64,000 bases of DNA from Gadus chalcogrammus (lineage: Eukaryota; Chordata; Actinopteri; Gadiformes; Gadidae). The position numbers were made by a program, and so were the translations under genes. The number at the start of each line of letters is the position of its first letter. The stretch's first letter is position 1. The notes under the pieces were generated by a model. It searched no databases. It saw nothing but the letters and a program-made list of their open reading frames with translations, and was not told where the DNA came from. Shown piece after piece: positions 11,612 to 23,229 of this stretch. The DNA is taken from the NCBI RefSeq assembly GCF_026213295.1, contig NC_079424.1, positions 12,523,992 to 12,587,991 of the forward strand, written 5' to 3'.

Positions 11612-11683
11612 TCCCTGGTGGTCTAGTGGTTAGGATTCGGCGCTCTCACCGCTGCGGCCCGGGTTCGATTCCCGGTTAGGGAA
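11612..11683 (+). tRNA. tRNA-Glu(CTC), C42T
   Basis: C42T, shared with 9531; class A trailer. Confidence 0.88.
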
Positions 11684-11894
11684 CACAAATTTTTAGGTGA
11701 TGTCCCAGCACATGAAATACGAACCAATGTTTATAACCAATGTCGAAGTATTCAACGGCAAGGTGAAGAACAAAAAAAAGTAGACATCCATGTTAAACCT
11801 TTACAGCTAAATGTCAAGAATATGACATTTTCAACATAATTTAGCTGTTAAAAACCAGCCTTCTGAAAGTCACATTGTTAGTTGTTACAACAGC

Positions 11895-11966
11895 TCCCTG
11901 GTGGTCTAGTGGTTAGGATTCGGCGCTCTCACCGCCGCGGCCCGGGTTCGATTCCCGGTTAGGGAA
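11895..11966 (+). tRNA. tRNA-Glu(CTC)
   Basis: Consensus body; class C trailer. Confidence 0.92.
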
Positions 11967-12074
11967 CATAACATTATAGGTGAAGTCCAAGCTAATCAAA
12001 GACGAACCACTGTTATCAACCAATGTCCAAGTATTCACATTGTCAAAGTCACAATTGTTAGTTGTTACTACAGC

Positions 12075-12146
12075 ACCCTGGTGGTCTAGTGGTTAGGATT
12101 CGGCGCTCTCACCGCCGCAGCCCGGGTTCGATTCCCGGTTAGGGAA
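12075..12146 (+). tRNA. tRNA-Glu(CTC), T1A
   Basis: T1A and G45A, identical to the copy at 9994; class C trailer. Confidence 0.82.
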
Positions 12147-12358
12147 CACAACATTATAGGTGAAGTCCAAGCTAATCAAAGACGAACCACTGTTATCAAC
12201 CAATGTCCAAGTATTCATCGGAAAGTTGAATAACAAAAAAATATATACATCCATGTTAAACCTTTGCAGCGAAATGTCAAGAATATGACATATTTGTCAT
12301 AATTTAGCTGTTAAAAAACTTGCTTTGTGAAAGTAACATTGTTTTTTGTGTCTACAGT

Positions 12359-12430
12359 TCCCTGGTGGTCTAGTGGTTAGGATTCGGCGCTCTCACCGCC
12401 GCGGCCCGGGTTCGATTCCCGGTTAGGGAA
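12359..12430 (+). tRNA. tRNA-Glu(CTC)
   Basis: Consensus body; class A trailer. Confidence 0.93.
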
Positions 12431-12641
12431 CACAAATTTTTAGGTGATGTCCCAGCAAATGAAATACGAACCAATGTTTATAACCAATGTCGAAGTATTC
12501 AACGGCAAGGTGAAGAACAAAAAAAAGTAGACATCCATGTTAAACCTTTACAGCGAAATGTCAAGAATATGACATTTTCAACATAATTTAGCTGTTAAAA
12601 ACCAGCCTTCTCAAAGTCACATTGTTAGTTGTTACTACAGC

Positions 12642-12713
12642 TCCCTGGTGGTCTAGTGGTTAGGATTCGGCGCTCTCACCGCTGTGGCCCGGGTTCGATT
12701 CCCGGTTAGGGAA
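12642..12713 (+). tRNA. tRNA-Glu(CTC), C42T C44T
   Basis: Two C-to-T changes; class D trailer. Confidence 0.86.
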
Positions 12714-12923
12714 CACATTATTATTAGTGATGTCCAAGCAAATCATTTACAAACCACTGTGTTAAGTGATATCAAAGTATGCAACGGCAAAGTGAATAAT
12801 CAATAAAAGCCGAAATCCATGTTACCCTATTACTGCGAAATGTCAAGAATATGAAATAGATAACTTAATTTAGCTGTTAAAAACCAGCCTTCTCAAAGTC
12901 ACATTGTTATGTAACACTACAGC

Positions 12924-12995
12924 TCCCTGGTGGTCTAGTGGTTAGGATTCGGCGCTCTCACCGCCGCGGCCCGGGTTCGATTCCCGGTTAGGGAA
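12924..12995 (+). tRNA. tRNA-Glu(CTC)
   Basis: Consensus body; class C trailer. Confidence 0.92.
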
Positions 12996-13199
12996 CACAA
13001 CATTATAGGTGTAGTCCAAGCTAAGCAAAGACTGTTATCAACCAATGTCCAAGTATTCAACGGAAAGTTGGATAACGAAAATAAATATACATCCATGTTA
13101 AACCTTTGCAGTGAAATGTCAAGAATATGACATTTTCATCATAATTTAGCTGTTAAAAACCAGCCTTCTGAAAGTCACATTGTTAGTTGTTACTACAGC

Positions 13200-13271
13200 T
13201 CCCTGGTGGTCTAGTGGTTAGGATTCGGCGCTCTCACCGCCGGGGCCCGGGTTCGATTCCCGGTTAGGGAA
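13200..13271 (+). tRNA. tRNA-Glu(CTC), C44G
   Basis: C44G in the variable loop; class D trailer. Confidence 0.88.
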
Positions 13272-13481
13272 CACAATATTATTAGTGATGTCCAAGCAAA
13301 TCATTTACAAACCACTGTGTTAAGTGATATCAAAGTATGCAACGGCAAAGTGAATAATCAATAAAAGCTGAAATCCATGTTACCCTATTGCTGCGAAATG
13401 TCAAGAATATGAAATAGATAACTTAATTTAGCTGTTAAAAACCAGCCTTCTAAAAGTCACATTGTTATGTAACACTACAGC

Positions 13482-13553
13482 TCCCTGGTGGTCTAGTGGT
13501 TAGGATTCGGCGCTCTCACCGCTGTGGCCCGGGTTTGATTCCCGGTTAGGGAA
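13482..13553 (+). tRNA. tRNA-Glu(CTC), B-box C55T
   Basis: C55T changes the invariant C of the B box, with C42T and C44T. Probably poorly transcribed; class C trailer. Confidence 0.75.
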
Positions 13554-13765
13554 CACAACATGATAGGTGAAGTCCAAGCTAATCAAAGACGAACCACTGT
13601 TATCAACCAATGTCCAAGTATTCAACGGAAAGTTGGATAACGAAAAAGAGTATACATCCATGTTAAACCTTTGCAGCGAAATGTCAAGAATATGACATTT
13701 TCAACATAATTTAGCTGTTAAAAAACCTGCTTTCTGAATGTAACATTGTTTTTTGTGACAACACT

Positions 13766-13837
13766 TCCCTGGTGGTCTAGTGGTTAGGATTCGGCGCTCT
13801 CACCGCCGCGGCCCTTGTTCGATTCCCGGTTAGGGAA
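13766..13837 (+). tRNA. tRNA-Glu(CTC), damaged T-stem
   Basis: G50T and G51T; class A trailer. Confidence 0.75.
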
Positions 13838-14048
13838 CACAAATTTTTAGGTGATTTCCCAGCAAATGAAATACGAACCAATGTTTACAACCAATGTCGA
13901 AGTATTCAACGGCAAGGTGAAGAACAAAAAAAAGTAGACATCCATGTTAAACCTTTACAGCGAAATGTCAAGAATATGACATTTTCAACATAATTTAGCT
14001 GTTAAAAACCAGCCTTCCGGAAGTCACATTGTTAGTTGTTACAACAGC

Positions 14049-14120
14049 TCCCTGGTGGTCTAGTGGTTAGGATTCGGCGCTCTCACCGCCGCGGCCCGGG
14101 TTCGATTCCCGGTTAGGGAA
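14049..14120 (+). tRNA. tRNA-Glu(CTC)
   Basis: Consensus body; class C trailer. Confidence 0.92.
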
Positions 14121-14331
14121 CACAACATTATAGGTGAAGTCCAAGCTAATCAAAGACGAACCAATGTTATCAACCAATGTCCAAGTATTCAACGTGAAGT
14201 TGAATAACGAAAAAAAGTAGACAGCCATGTTTAATCTTTACAGCAAAATGTCAAGAATATGAAATAGATAACATAATTTAGCTGTTAAAAACCAGCCTTC
14301 TCGAAGTCACATTGTTAATGAATACAACAGC

Positions 14332-14403
14332 TCCCTGGTGGTCTAGTGGTTAGGATTCGGCGCTCTCACCGCCGCGGCCCGGGTTCGATTCCCGGTTAGG
14401 GAA
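14332..14403 (+). tRNA. tRNA-Glu(CTC)
   Basis: Consensus body; class B trailer. Confidence 0.93.
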
Positions 14404-14538
14404 CACAAAATTTTAGGTAATGTCCAAGCAAATGAAATACGAACCAATGTTTATAACCAATGTCGAAGAATTCAAGTATTCAATTTAGCTGTTAAAAACC
14501 AGCCTTTTCAATGTCACATTGTTATTTAACACTACAGC

Positions 14539-14610
14539 TCCCTGGTGGTCTAGTGGTTAGGATTCGGCGCTCTCACCGCCGCGGCCCGGGTTCGATTCCC
14601 GGTTAGGGAA
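14539..14610 (+). tRNA. tRNA-Glu(CTC)
   Basis: Consensus body; class C trailer. Confidence 0.92.
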
Positions 14611-14822
14611 CACAACATTATAGGTGAAGTCCAAGCTAATCAAAGACGAACCACTGTTATCAACCAATGTCCAAGTATTCATCGGAAAGTTGGATAACGA
14701 ATAAGAGTATACATCCATGTTAAACCTTTGCAGCGAAATGTCAAGAATATGACATTTTCAACATAATTTAGCTGTTAAAAAACCTGCTTTCTGAATGTAA
14801 CATTGTTTTTTGTGACTATACT

Positions 14823-14894
14823 TCCCTGGTGGTCTAGTGATTAGGATTCGGCGCTCTCACCGCCGCGGTACGGGTTCGATTCCCGGTTAGGGAA
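14823..14894 (+). tRNA. tRNA-Glu(CTC), D-loop G18A
   Basis: G18A hits the conserved D-loop GG, with C47T and C48A; class A trailer. Confidence 0.75.
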
Positions 14895-15105
14895 CACAAA
14901 TTTTTAGGCTATTTCCCAGCAAATGAAATACGAACCAATGTTTATAACCAATGTCGAAGTATTCAACGGCAAGGTGAAGAACAAAAAAAAGTAGACATCC
15001 ATGTTAAACCTTTACAGCGAAATGTCAAGAATATGACATTTTCAACATAATTTAGCTGTTAAAAACCAGCCTTCTGCAAGTCACATTGTTAGTTGTTACA
15101 ACAGC

Positions 15106-15177
15106 TCCCTGGTGGTCTAGTGGTTAGGATTCGGCGCTCTCACCGCCGCGGCCCGGGTTCGATTCCCGGTTAGGGAA
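15106..15177 (+). tRNA. tRNA-Glu(CTC)
   Basis: Consensus body; class C trailer. Confidence 0.92.
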
Positions 15178-15285
15178 CACAACATTATAGGTGAAGTCCA
15201 AGCTAATCAAAGACGAACCACTGTTATCAACCAATGTCCAAGTATTCACATTGTCAAAGTCACAATTGTTAGTTGTTACTACAGC

Positions 15286-15357
15286 ACCCTGGTGGTCTAG
15301 TGGTTAGGATTCGGCGCTCTCACCGCCGCGGCCCGGGTTCGATTCCCGGTTAGGGAA
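15286..15357 (+). tRNA. tRNA-Glu(CTC), T1A
   Basis: T1A only; class D trailer. Confidence 0.84.
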
Positions 15358-15567
15358 CACATTATTATTAGTGATGTCCAAGCAAATCATTTACAAACCA
15401 CTGTGTTAAGTGATATCAAAGTATGCAACGGCAAAGTGAATAATCAATAAAAGCTGAAATCCATGTTACCCTATTACTGCGAAATGTCAAGAATATGAAA
15501 TAGATAACTTAATTTAGCTGTTAAAAACCAGCCTTCTAAAAGTCACATTGTTATGTAACACTACAGC

Positions 15568-15639
15568 TCCCTGGTGGTCTAGTGGTTAGGATTCGGCGCT
15601 CTTACCGCTGTGGCCGGGGTTCGATTCCCGGTTAGGGAA
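15568..15639 (+). tRNA. tRNA-Glu body with anticodon CTT
   Basis: C36T turns the anticodon into CTT, which would read the Lys codon AAG. C42T, C44T and C49G are also present. Class C trailer. Confidence 0.8.
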
Positions 15640-15851
15640 CACAACATGATAGGTGAAGTCCAAGCTAATCAAAGACGAACCACTGTTATCAACCAATGTC
15701 CAAGTATTCAACGGAAAGTTGGATAACGAAAAAGAGTATACATCCATGTTAAACCTTTGCAGCGAAATGTCAAGAATATGACATTTTCAACATAATTTAG
15801 CTGTTAAAAAACCTGCTTTCTGAATGTAACATTGTTTTTTGTGACAACACT

Positions 15852-15923
15852 TCCCTGGTGGTCTAGTGGTTAGGATTTGGCGCTCTCACCGCCGCGGCCA
15901 GGGTTCGATTCCCGGTTAGGGAA
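15852..15923 (+). tRNA. tRNA-Glu(CTC), C27T C49A
   Basis: C27T in the anticodon stem and C49A in the T-stem; class A trailer. Confidence 0.8.
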
Positions 15924-16134
15924 CACAAATTTTTAGGTGATTTCCCAGCAAATGAAATACGAACCAATGTTTATGACCAATGTCGAAGTATTCAACGGCA
16001 AGGTGAAGAACAAAAAAAAGTAGACATCCATGTTAAACCTTTACAGCGAAATGTCAAGAATATGACATTTTCAACATAATTTAGCTGTTAAAAACCAGCC
16101 TTCTGGAAGTCACATTGTTAGTTGTTACAACAGC

Positions 16135-16206
16135 TCCCTGGTGGTCTAGTGGTTAGGATTCGGCGCTCTCACCGCCGCGGCCCGGGTTCGATTCCCGGTT
16201 AGGGAA
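16135..16206 (+). tRNA. tRNA-Glu(CTC)
   Basis: Consensus body; class C trailer. Confidence 0.92.
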
Positions 16207-16417
16207 CATAACATTATAGGTGAAGTCCAAGCTAATCAAAGACGAACCACTGTTATCAACCAATGTCCAAGTATTCAAAGTGAAGTTGAATAACGAAAAA
16301 AAGTAGACAGCCATGTTTAATCTTTACAGCGAAATGTCAAGAATATGAAATAGATAACATAATTTAGCTGTTAAAAACCAGCCTTCTCGAAGTCACATTG
16401 TTAATTAATACAACAGC

Positions 16418-16489
16418 TCCCTGGTGGTCTAGTGGTTAGGATTCGGCGCTCTCACCGCCGCGGCCCGGGTTCGATTCCCGGTTAGGGAA
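16418..16489 (+). tRNA. tRNA-Glu(CTC)
   Basis: Consensus body; class B trailer. Confidence 0.93.
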
Positions 16490-16624
16490 CACAAAATTTT
16501 AGGTGATGTCCAAGCAAATGAAATACGAACCAATGTTTATAACCAATGTCGAAGAATTCAAGTATTCAATTTAGCTGTTAAAAACCAGCCTTCTCAATGT
16601 CACATTGTTATTTAACACTACAGC

Positions 16625-16696
16625 TCCCTGGTGGTCTAGTGGTTAGGATTCGGCGCTCTCACCGCCGCGGCCCGGGTTCGATTCCCGGTTAGGGAA
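16625..16696 (+). tRNA. tRNA-Glu(CTC)
   Basis: Consensus body; class A trailer. Confidence 0.93.
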
Positions 16697-16907
16697 CACA
16701 AATTTTTAGGTGATGTCCCAGCAAATGAAATACGAACCAATGTTTATAACCAATGTCGAAGTATTCAACGGCAAGGTGAAGAACAAAAAAAAGTAGACAT
16801 CCATGTTAAACCTTTACAGCGAAATGTCAAGAATATGACATTTTCAACATAATTTAGCTGTTAAAAACCAGCCTTCTCAAAGTCACATTGTTAGTTGTTA
16901 CTACAGC

Positions 16908-16979
16908 TCCCTGGTGGTCTAGTGGTTAGGATTCGGCGCTCTCACCGCCGCGGCCCGGGTTCGATTCCCGGTTAGGGAA
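16908..16979 (+). tRNA. tRNA-Glu(CTC)
   Basis: Consensus body; class D trailer. Confidence 0.92.
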
Positions 16980-17189
16980 CACATTGTTATTAGTGATGTC
17001 CAAGCAAATCATTTACAAACCACTGTGTTAAGTGATATCAAAGTATGCAACGGCAAAGTGAATAATCAATAAAAGCCGAAATCCATGTTACCCTATTACT
17101 GCGAAATGTCAAGAATATGAAATAGATAACTTAATTTAGCTGTTAAAAACCAGCCTTCTCAAAGTCACATTGTTATGTAACACTACAGC

Positions 17190-17261
17190 TCCCTGGTGGT
17201 CTAGTGGTTAGGATTCGGCGCTCTCACCGCCGCGGCCCGGGTTCGATTCCCGGTTAGGGAA
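17190..17261 (+). tRNA. tRNA-Glu(CTC)
   Basis: Consensus body; class C trailer. Confidence 0.92.
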
Positions 17262-17466
17262 CACAACATTATAGGTGTAGTCCAAGCTAAGCAAAGACTG
17301 TTATCAACCAATGTCCAAGTATTCAACGGAAAGTTGGATAACGAAAAAAAATATACATCCATGTTAAACCTTTGCAGCGAAATGTCAAGAATATGACATA
17401 TTAATAATAATTTAGCTGTTAAAAAACTTGCTTTCTGGATGTAACATTGTTTATCGTGACTACAGT

Positions 17467-17538
17467 TCCCTGGTGGTCTAGTGGTTAGGATTCGGCGCTC
17501 TCACCGCCGCGGCCTGGGTTCGATTCCCGGTTAGGGAA
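17467..17538 (+). tRNA. tRNA-Glu(CTC), C49T
   Basis: C49T; class A-derived trailer whose T5 has mutated to ATATTTG, so no T4 remains. Confidence 0.87.
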
Positions 17539-17749
17539 CACAAATATTTGGGTGATGTCCCAGCAATTGAAATACGAACCAATGTTTATAACCAATGTCG
17601 AAGTATTCAACGGCAAGGTGAAGAACAAAAAAAAGTAGACATCCATGTTAAACCTTTACAGCTAAATGTCAAGAATATGACATTTTCAACATAATTTAGC
17701 TGTTAAAAACCAGCCTTCTGAAAGTCACATTGTTAGTTGTTACCACAGC

Positions 17750-17821
17750 TCCCTGGTGGTCTAGTGGTTAGGATTCGGCGCTCTCACCGCCGCGGCCCGG
17801 GTTCGATTCCCGGTTAGGGAA
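17750..17821 (+). tRNA. tRNA-Glu(CTC)
   Basis: Consensus body; class C trailer. Confidence 0.92.
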
Positions 17822-18033
17822 CACAACATTATAGGTGAAGTCCAAGCTAATCAAAGACGAACCACTGTTATCAACCAATGTCCAAGTATTCATCGGAAAG
17901 TTGAATAACGAAAAAAAGTATACATCCATGTTAAACCTTTGCAGCGAAATGTCAAGAATATGACATATTTGTCATAATTTAGCTGTTAAAAAACTTGCTT
18001 TGTGAAAGTAACATTGTTTTTTGTGTCTACGGT

Positions 18034-18105
18034 TCCCTGGTGGTCTAGTGGTTAGGATTCGGCGCTCTCACCGCCGCGGCCCGGGTTCGATTCCCGGTTA
18101 GGGAA
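18034..18105 (+). tRNA. tRNA-Glu(CTC)
   Basis: Consensus body; class A trailer. Confidence 0.93.
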
Positions 18106-18315
18106 CACAAATTTTTAGGTGATGTCCCAGCAAATGAAATACGAACCAATGTTTATAACCAATGTCGAAGTATTCAACGGCAAGGTGAAGAACAAAAAAA
18201 GTAGACATCCATGTTAAACCTTTACAGCGAAATGTCAAGAATATGACATTTTCAACATAATTTAGCTGTTAAAAACCAGCCTTCTCAAAGTCACATTGTT
18301 AGTTGTTACTACAGC

Positions 18316-18387
18316 TCCCTGGTGGTCTAGTGGTTAGGATTCGGCGCTCTCACCGTCGAGGCCCGTGTTCGATTCCCGGTTAGGGAA
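18316..18387 (+). tRNA. tRNA-Glu(CTC), three changes
   Basis: C42T, G45A and G51T, the last in the T-stem; class B trailer. Confidence 0.78.
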
Positions 18388-18522
18388 CACAAAATTTTAG
18401 GTGATGTCCAAGCAAATGAAATACGAACCAATGTTTATAACCAATGTCGAAGAATTCAAGTATTCAATTTAGCTGTTAAAAACCAGCCTTCTCAATGTCA
18501 CATTGTTATTTAACACTACAGC

Positions 18523-18594
18523 TCCCTGGTGGTCTAGTGGTTAGGATTCGGCGCTCTCACCGCCGCGGCCCGGGTTCGATTCCCGGTTAGGGAA
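18523..18594 (+). tRNA. tRNA-Glu(CTC)
   Basis: Consensus body; class C trailer. Confidence 0.92.
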
Positions 18595-18806
18595 CACAAC
18601 ATTATAGGTGAAGTCCAAGCTAATCAAAGACGAACCACTGTTATCAACCAATGTCCAAGTATTCATCGGAAAGTTGAATAACGAAAAAAAGTATACATCC
18701 ATGTTAAACCTTTGCAGCGAAATGTCAAGAATATGACATATTTGTCATAATTTAGCTGTTAAAAAACTTGCTTTGTGAAATTAACATTGTTTTTTGTGTC
18801 TACAGT

Positions 18807-18878
18807 TCCCTGGTGGTCTAGTGGTTAGGATTCGGCGCTCTCACCGCCGCGGCCCGGGTTCGATTCCCGGTTAGGGAA
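18807..18878 (+). tRNA. tRNA-Glu(CTC)
   Basis: Consensus body; class A trailer. Confidence 0.93.
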
Positions 18879-19089
18879 CACAAATTTTTAGGTGATGTCC
18901 CAGCAAATGAAATACGAACCAATGTTTATAACCAATGTCGAAGTATTCAACGGCAAGGTGAAGAACAAAAAAAAATAGACATCCATGTTAAACCTTTACA
19001 GCGAAATGTCAAGAATATGACATTTTCAACATAATTTAGCTGTTAAAAACCAGCCTTCTCAAAGTCACATTGTTAGTTGTTACTACAGC

Positions 19090-19161
19090 TCCCTGGTGGT
19101 CTAGTGGTTAGGATTCGGCGCTCTCACCGCCGCGGCCCGGGTTCGATTCCCGGTTAGGGAA
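19090..19161 (+). tRNA. tRNA-Glu(CTC)
   Basis: Consensus body; class D trailer. Confidence 0.92.
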
Positions 19162-19371
19162 CACATTATTATTAGTGATGTCCAAGCAAATCATTTACAA
19201 ACCACTGTGTTAAGTGATATCAAAGTATGCAACGGCAAAGTGAATAATCAATAAAAGCCGAAATCCATGTTACCCTATTACTGCGAAATGTCAAGAATAT
19301 GAAATAGATAACTTAATTTAGCTGTTAAAAACCAGCCTTCTAAAAGTCACATTGTTATGTAACACTACAGC

Positions 19372-19443
19372 TCCCTGGTGGTCTAGTGGTTAGGATTCGG
19401 CGCTCTCACCGCTGCGGCCCGGGTTCGATTCCCGGTTAGGGAA
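19372..19443 (+). tRNA. tRNA-Glu(CTC), C42T
   Basis: C42T; class A trailer. The duplicated partner at 26471 lacks this change. Confidence 0.88.
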
Positions 19444-19655
19444 CACCAATTTTTAGGTGATGTCCCAGCAAATGAAATACGAACCAATGTTTATAACCAA
19501 TGTCGAAGTATTCAACGACAAGGTGAAGAACGAAAAAAAGTATACATCCATGTTAAACCTTTGCAGCGAAATGTCAAGAATATGACATATTTGACATAAT
19601 TTAGCTGTTAAAAAACTAGCTTTGTGGATGTAACATTGTTTTTTGTGTCTACAGT

Positions 19656-19727
19656 TCCCTGGTGGTCTAGTGGTTAGGATTCGGCGCTCTCACCGCCGCG
19701 GCCCGGGTTCGATTCCCGGTTAGGGAA
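19656..19727 (+). tRNA. tRNA-Glu(CTC)
   Basis: Consensus body; class A trailer. Confidence 0.93.
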
Positions 19728-19940
19728 CACCAATTTTTAGGTGATGTCCCAGCAAATGAAATACGAACCAATGTTTATAACCAATGTCGAAGTATTCAAC
19801 GACAAGGTGAAGAACAAAAAAAAGTAGACATCCATGCTAAAACCTTTACAGCGAAATGTCAAGAATATGACATTTTCAACATAATTTAGCTGTTAAAAAA
19901 CTTGCTTTCTGAATGTAACATTGTTTTATGTGACTACACT

Positions 19941-20012
19941 TCCCTGGTGGTCTAGTGGTTAGGATTCGGCGCTCTCACCGCCGCGGCCCGGGTTCGATTC
20001 CCGGTTAGGGAA
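19941..20012 (+). tRNA. tRNA-Glu(CTC)
   Basis: Consensus body; class A trailer. Confidence 0.93.
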
Positions 20013-20223
20013 CACAAATTTTTAGGTGATGTCCCAGCAAATGAAATACGAACCAATGTTTATAACCAATGTCGAAGTATTCAACGGCAAGGTGAAGAAC
20101 AAAAAAAAGTAGACATCCATGGTAAACCTTTACAGCGAAATGTCAAGAATATGACATTTTCAACATCATTTAGCTGTTAAAAACCAGCCTTCTGCAAGTC
20201 ACATTGTTAGTTGTTACAACAGC

Positions 20224-20295
20224 TCCCTGGTGGTCTAGTGATTAGGATTCGGCGCTCTCACCGCCGCGGCCCGGGTTCGATTCCCGGTTAGGGAA
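20224..20295 (+). tRNA. tRNA-Glu(CTC), D-loop G18A
   Basis: G18A in the conserved D-loop GG; class C trailer. Confidence 0.83.
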
Positions 20296-20506
20296 CACAA
20301 CATTATAGGTGAAGTCCAAGCTAATCAAAGACGAACCACTGTTATCAACCAATGTCGAAGTATTCAACGTCAAGTTGAATAACGAAAAAAAGTAGACAGC
20401 CATGTTTAATCTTTACAGCGAAATGTCAAGAATATGAATTAGATAATATAATTTAGCTGTGAAAAACCAGCCTTCTCAATGTCACATTGTTATTTAACAC
20501 TACAGC

Positions 20507-20578
20507 TCCCTGGTGGTCTAGTGGTTAGGATTCGGCGCTCTCACCGCCGCCGCCCGGATTCGATTCCCTGTTAGGGAA
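20507..20578 (+). tRNA. tRNA-Glu(CTC), damaged T-arm
   Basis: G45C, G52A and G63T; the T-stem loses pairing. Class C trailer. Confidence 0.72.
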
Positions 20579-20790
20579 CACAACATTATAGGTGAAGTCC
20601 AAGCTAATCAAAGACGAACCACGGTTATCAACCAATGTCCAAGTATTCAAAGGAAAGTTGGATAACGAAAAAAAGTATACATCCATGTTAAACCTTTGCA
20701 GCGAAATGTCAAGAATATGACATATTCGTCATAATTTAGCTGTTAAAAAACTTGCTTTGTGAACGTAACATTGTTTTTTGTGTCTACAGT

Positions 20791-20862
20791 TCCCTGGTGG
20801 TCTAGTGGTTAGGATTCGGCGCTCTCACCGCCGCGGCCCGGGTTCGATTCCCGGTTAGGGAA
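20791..20862 (+). tRNA. tRNA-Glu(CTC)
   Basis: Consensus body; class A trailer. Confidence 0.93.
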
Positions 20863-21073
20863 CACAAATTTTTAGGTGATGTCCCAGCAAATGAAATACG
20901 AACCAATGTTTATAACCAATGTCGAAGTATTCAACGGCAAGGTGAAAAACTAAAAAAAGTAGACATCCATGTCAAACCTTTACAGCGAAATGTCAAGAAT
21001 ATGACATTTTCAACATAATTTAGCTGTTAAAAACCAGCCTTCTCAAAGTCACATTGTTAAGTAAAACTACAGC

Positions 21074-21145
21074 TCACTGGTGGTCTAGTGGTTAGGATTC
21101 GGCGCTCTCACCGCCGCGGCCTGGGTTCGATTCCCGGTTAGGGAA
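21074..21145 (+). tRNA. tRNA-Glu(CTC), C3A C49T
   Basis: C3A breaks an acceptor pair; C49T is also present; class D trailer. Confidence 0.76.
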
Positions 21146-21355
21146 CACATTATAATTAGTGATGTCCAATCAAATCATTTACAAACCACTGTGTTAAGTG
21201 ATATCAAAGTATGCAACGGCAAAGTGAATAATCAATAAAAGCCGAAATCCATGTTACCCAATTACTGCGAAATGTCAAGAATATGAAATAGATAACATAA
21301 TTTAGCTGTTAAAAACCAGCCTTCTCAATGTCACATTGTTATGTAACACTACAGC

Positions 21356-21427
21356 TCCCTGGTGGTCTAGTGGTTAGGATTCGGCGCTCTCACCGCCGCG
21401 GCCCGGGTTTGATTCCCGGTTAGGGAA
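21356..21427 (+). tRNA. tRNA-Glu(CTC), B-box C55T
   Basis: C55T in the B box and T-loop; class C trailer. Confidence 0.76.
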
Positions 21428-21638
21428 CACAACATTATAGGTGAAGTCCAAGCTAATCAAAGACGAACCACTGTTATCAACCAATGTCCAAGTATTCAAC
21501 GTCAAGTTGAATAACGAAAAAAAGTAGACAGCCATGTTAAATCTTTACAGCGCAATGACAAGAATATGAAATTTTCAACATAATTTAGCTGTTAAAAACC
21601 AGCCTTCTGAAAGTCACATCGTTAGTTGTTACTACAGC

Positions 21639-21710
21639 TCCCTGGTGGTCTAGTGGTTAGGATTCGGCGCTCTCACCGCCGCGGCCCGGGTTCGATTCCC
21701 GGTTAGGGAA
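21639..21710 (+). tRNA. tRNA-Glu(CTC)
   Basis: Consensus body; class D trailer. Confidence 0.92.
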
Positions 21711-21920
21711 CACATTATTATTAGTGATGTCCAAGCAAATCATTTACAAACCACTGTGTTAAGTGATATCAAAGTATGCAACGGCAAAGTGAATAATCAA
21801 TAAAAGCCGAAATCCATGTTACCCTATTACTGCGAAATGTCAAGAATATGAAATAGATAACTTAATTTAGCTGTTAAAAACCAGCCTTCTCAAAGTCACA
21901 TTGTTAGGTAACACTACAGC

Positions 21921-21992
21921 TCCCTGGTGGTCTAGTGGTTAGGATTCGGAGCTCTCACCGCGGTGGCCCGGGTTTGATTCCCGGTTAGGGAA
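21921..21992 (+). tRNA. tRNA-Glu(CTC), B-box C55T and stem changes
   Basis: C30A, C42G, C44T and C55T. The anticodon stem and B box are both damaged; class C trailer. Confidence 0.68.
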
Positions 21993-22203
21993 CACAACAT
22001 TATAGGTGAAGTCCAAGCTAATCAAAGACGAACCACTGTTATCAACCAATGTCCAAGTATTCAACGTCAAGTTGAATAACGAAAAAAAGTAGACAGCCAT
22101 GTTTAATCTTTACAGCGAAATGTCAAGAATATGAAATAGATAACATAATTTAGCTGTAAAAAACCAGCCTTCTCAAAGTCACATTGTTATTTAACATAAC
22201 AGC

Positions 22204-22275
22204 TCCCTGGTGGTCTAGTGGTTAGGATTCGGCGCTCTCACCGCCGCGGCCCGGGTTCGATTCCCGGTTAGGGAA
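22204..22275 (+). tRNA. tRNA-Glu(CTC)
   Basis: Consensus body; class B trailer. Confidence 0.93.
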
Positions 22276-22410
22276 CACAAAATTTTAGGTAATGTCCAAG
22301 CAAATGAAATACGAACCAATGTTTATAACCAATGTCGAAGAATTCAAGTATTCAATTTAGCTGTTAAAAACCAGCCTTTTCAATGTCACATTGTTATTTA
22401 ACACTACAGC

Positions 22411-22482
22411 TCCCTGGTGGTCTAGTGGTTAGGATTCGGCGCTCTCACCGCCGCGGCCCGGGTTCGATTCCCGGTTAGGGAA
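22411..22482 (+). tRNA. tRNA-Glu(CTC)
   Basis: Consensus body; class C trailer. Confidence 0.92.
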
Positions 22483-22694
22483 CACAACATTATAGGTGAA
22501 GTCCAAGCTAATCAAAGACGAACCACTGTTATCAACCAATGTCCAAGTATTCATCGGAAAGTTGGATAACGAATAAGAGTATACATCCATGTTAAACCTT
22601 TGCAGCGAAATGTCAAGAATATGACATTTTCAACATAATTTAGCTGTTAAAAAACCTGCTTTCTGAATGTAACATTGTTTTTTGTGACTATACT

Positions 22695-22766
22695 TCCCTG
22701 GTGGTCTAGTGATTAGGATTCGGCGCTCTCACCGCCGCGGTACGGGTTCGATTCCCGGTTAGGGAA
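22695..22766 (+). tRNA. tRNA-Glu(CTC), D-loop G18A
   Basis: G18A, C47T and C48A, identical to 14823; class A trailer. Confidence 0.75.
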
Positions 22767-22977
22767 CACAAATTTTTAGGCTATTTCCCAGCAAATGAAA
22801 TACGAACCAATGTTTATAACCAATGTCGAAGTATTCAACGGCAAGGTGAAGAACAAAAAAAAGTAGACATCCATGTTAAACCTTTACAGCGAAATGTCAA
22901 GAATATGACATTTTCAACATAATTTAGCTGTTAAAAACCAGCCTTCTGCAAGTCACATTGTTAGTTGTTACAACAGC

Positions 22978-23049
22978 TCCCTGGTGGTCTAGTGGTTAGG
23001 ATTCGGCGCTCTCACCGCCGCGGCCCGGGTTCGATTCCCGGTTAGGGAA
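22978..23049 (+). tRNA. tRNA-Glu(CTC)
   Basis: Consensus body; class C trailer. Confidence 0.92.
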
Positions 23050-23157
23050 CACAACATTATAGGTGAAGTCCAAGCTAATCAAAGACGAACCACTGTTATC
23101 AACCAATGTCCAAGTATTCACATTGTCAAAGTCACAATTGTTAGTTGTTACTACAGC

Positions 23158-23229
23158 ACCCTGGTGGTCTAGTGGTTAGGATTCGGCGCTCTCACCGCCG
23201 CGGCCCGGGTTCGATTCCCGGTTAGGGAA
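23158..23229 (+). tRNA. tRNA-Glu(CTC), T1A
   Basis: T1A, as at 15286; class D trailer. Confidence 0.84.

Larger units (their letters stand above)
8481..12641. repeat. 2.08-kb higher-order tandem duplication
   Basis: Eight consecutive units starting at 8481-10278 reappear at 10561-12359 with a constant 2080-2081 bp offset. The match includes the C2T, C42T and T1A alleles and the short 180-bp unit. Confidence 0.88.
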
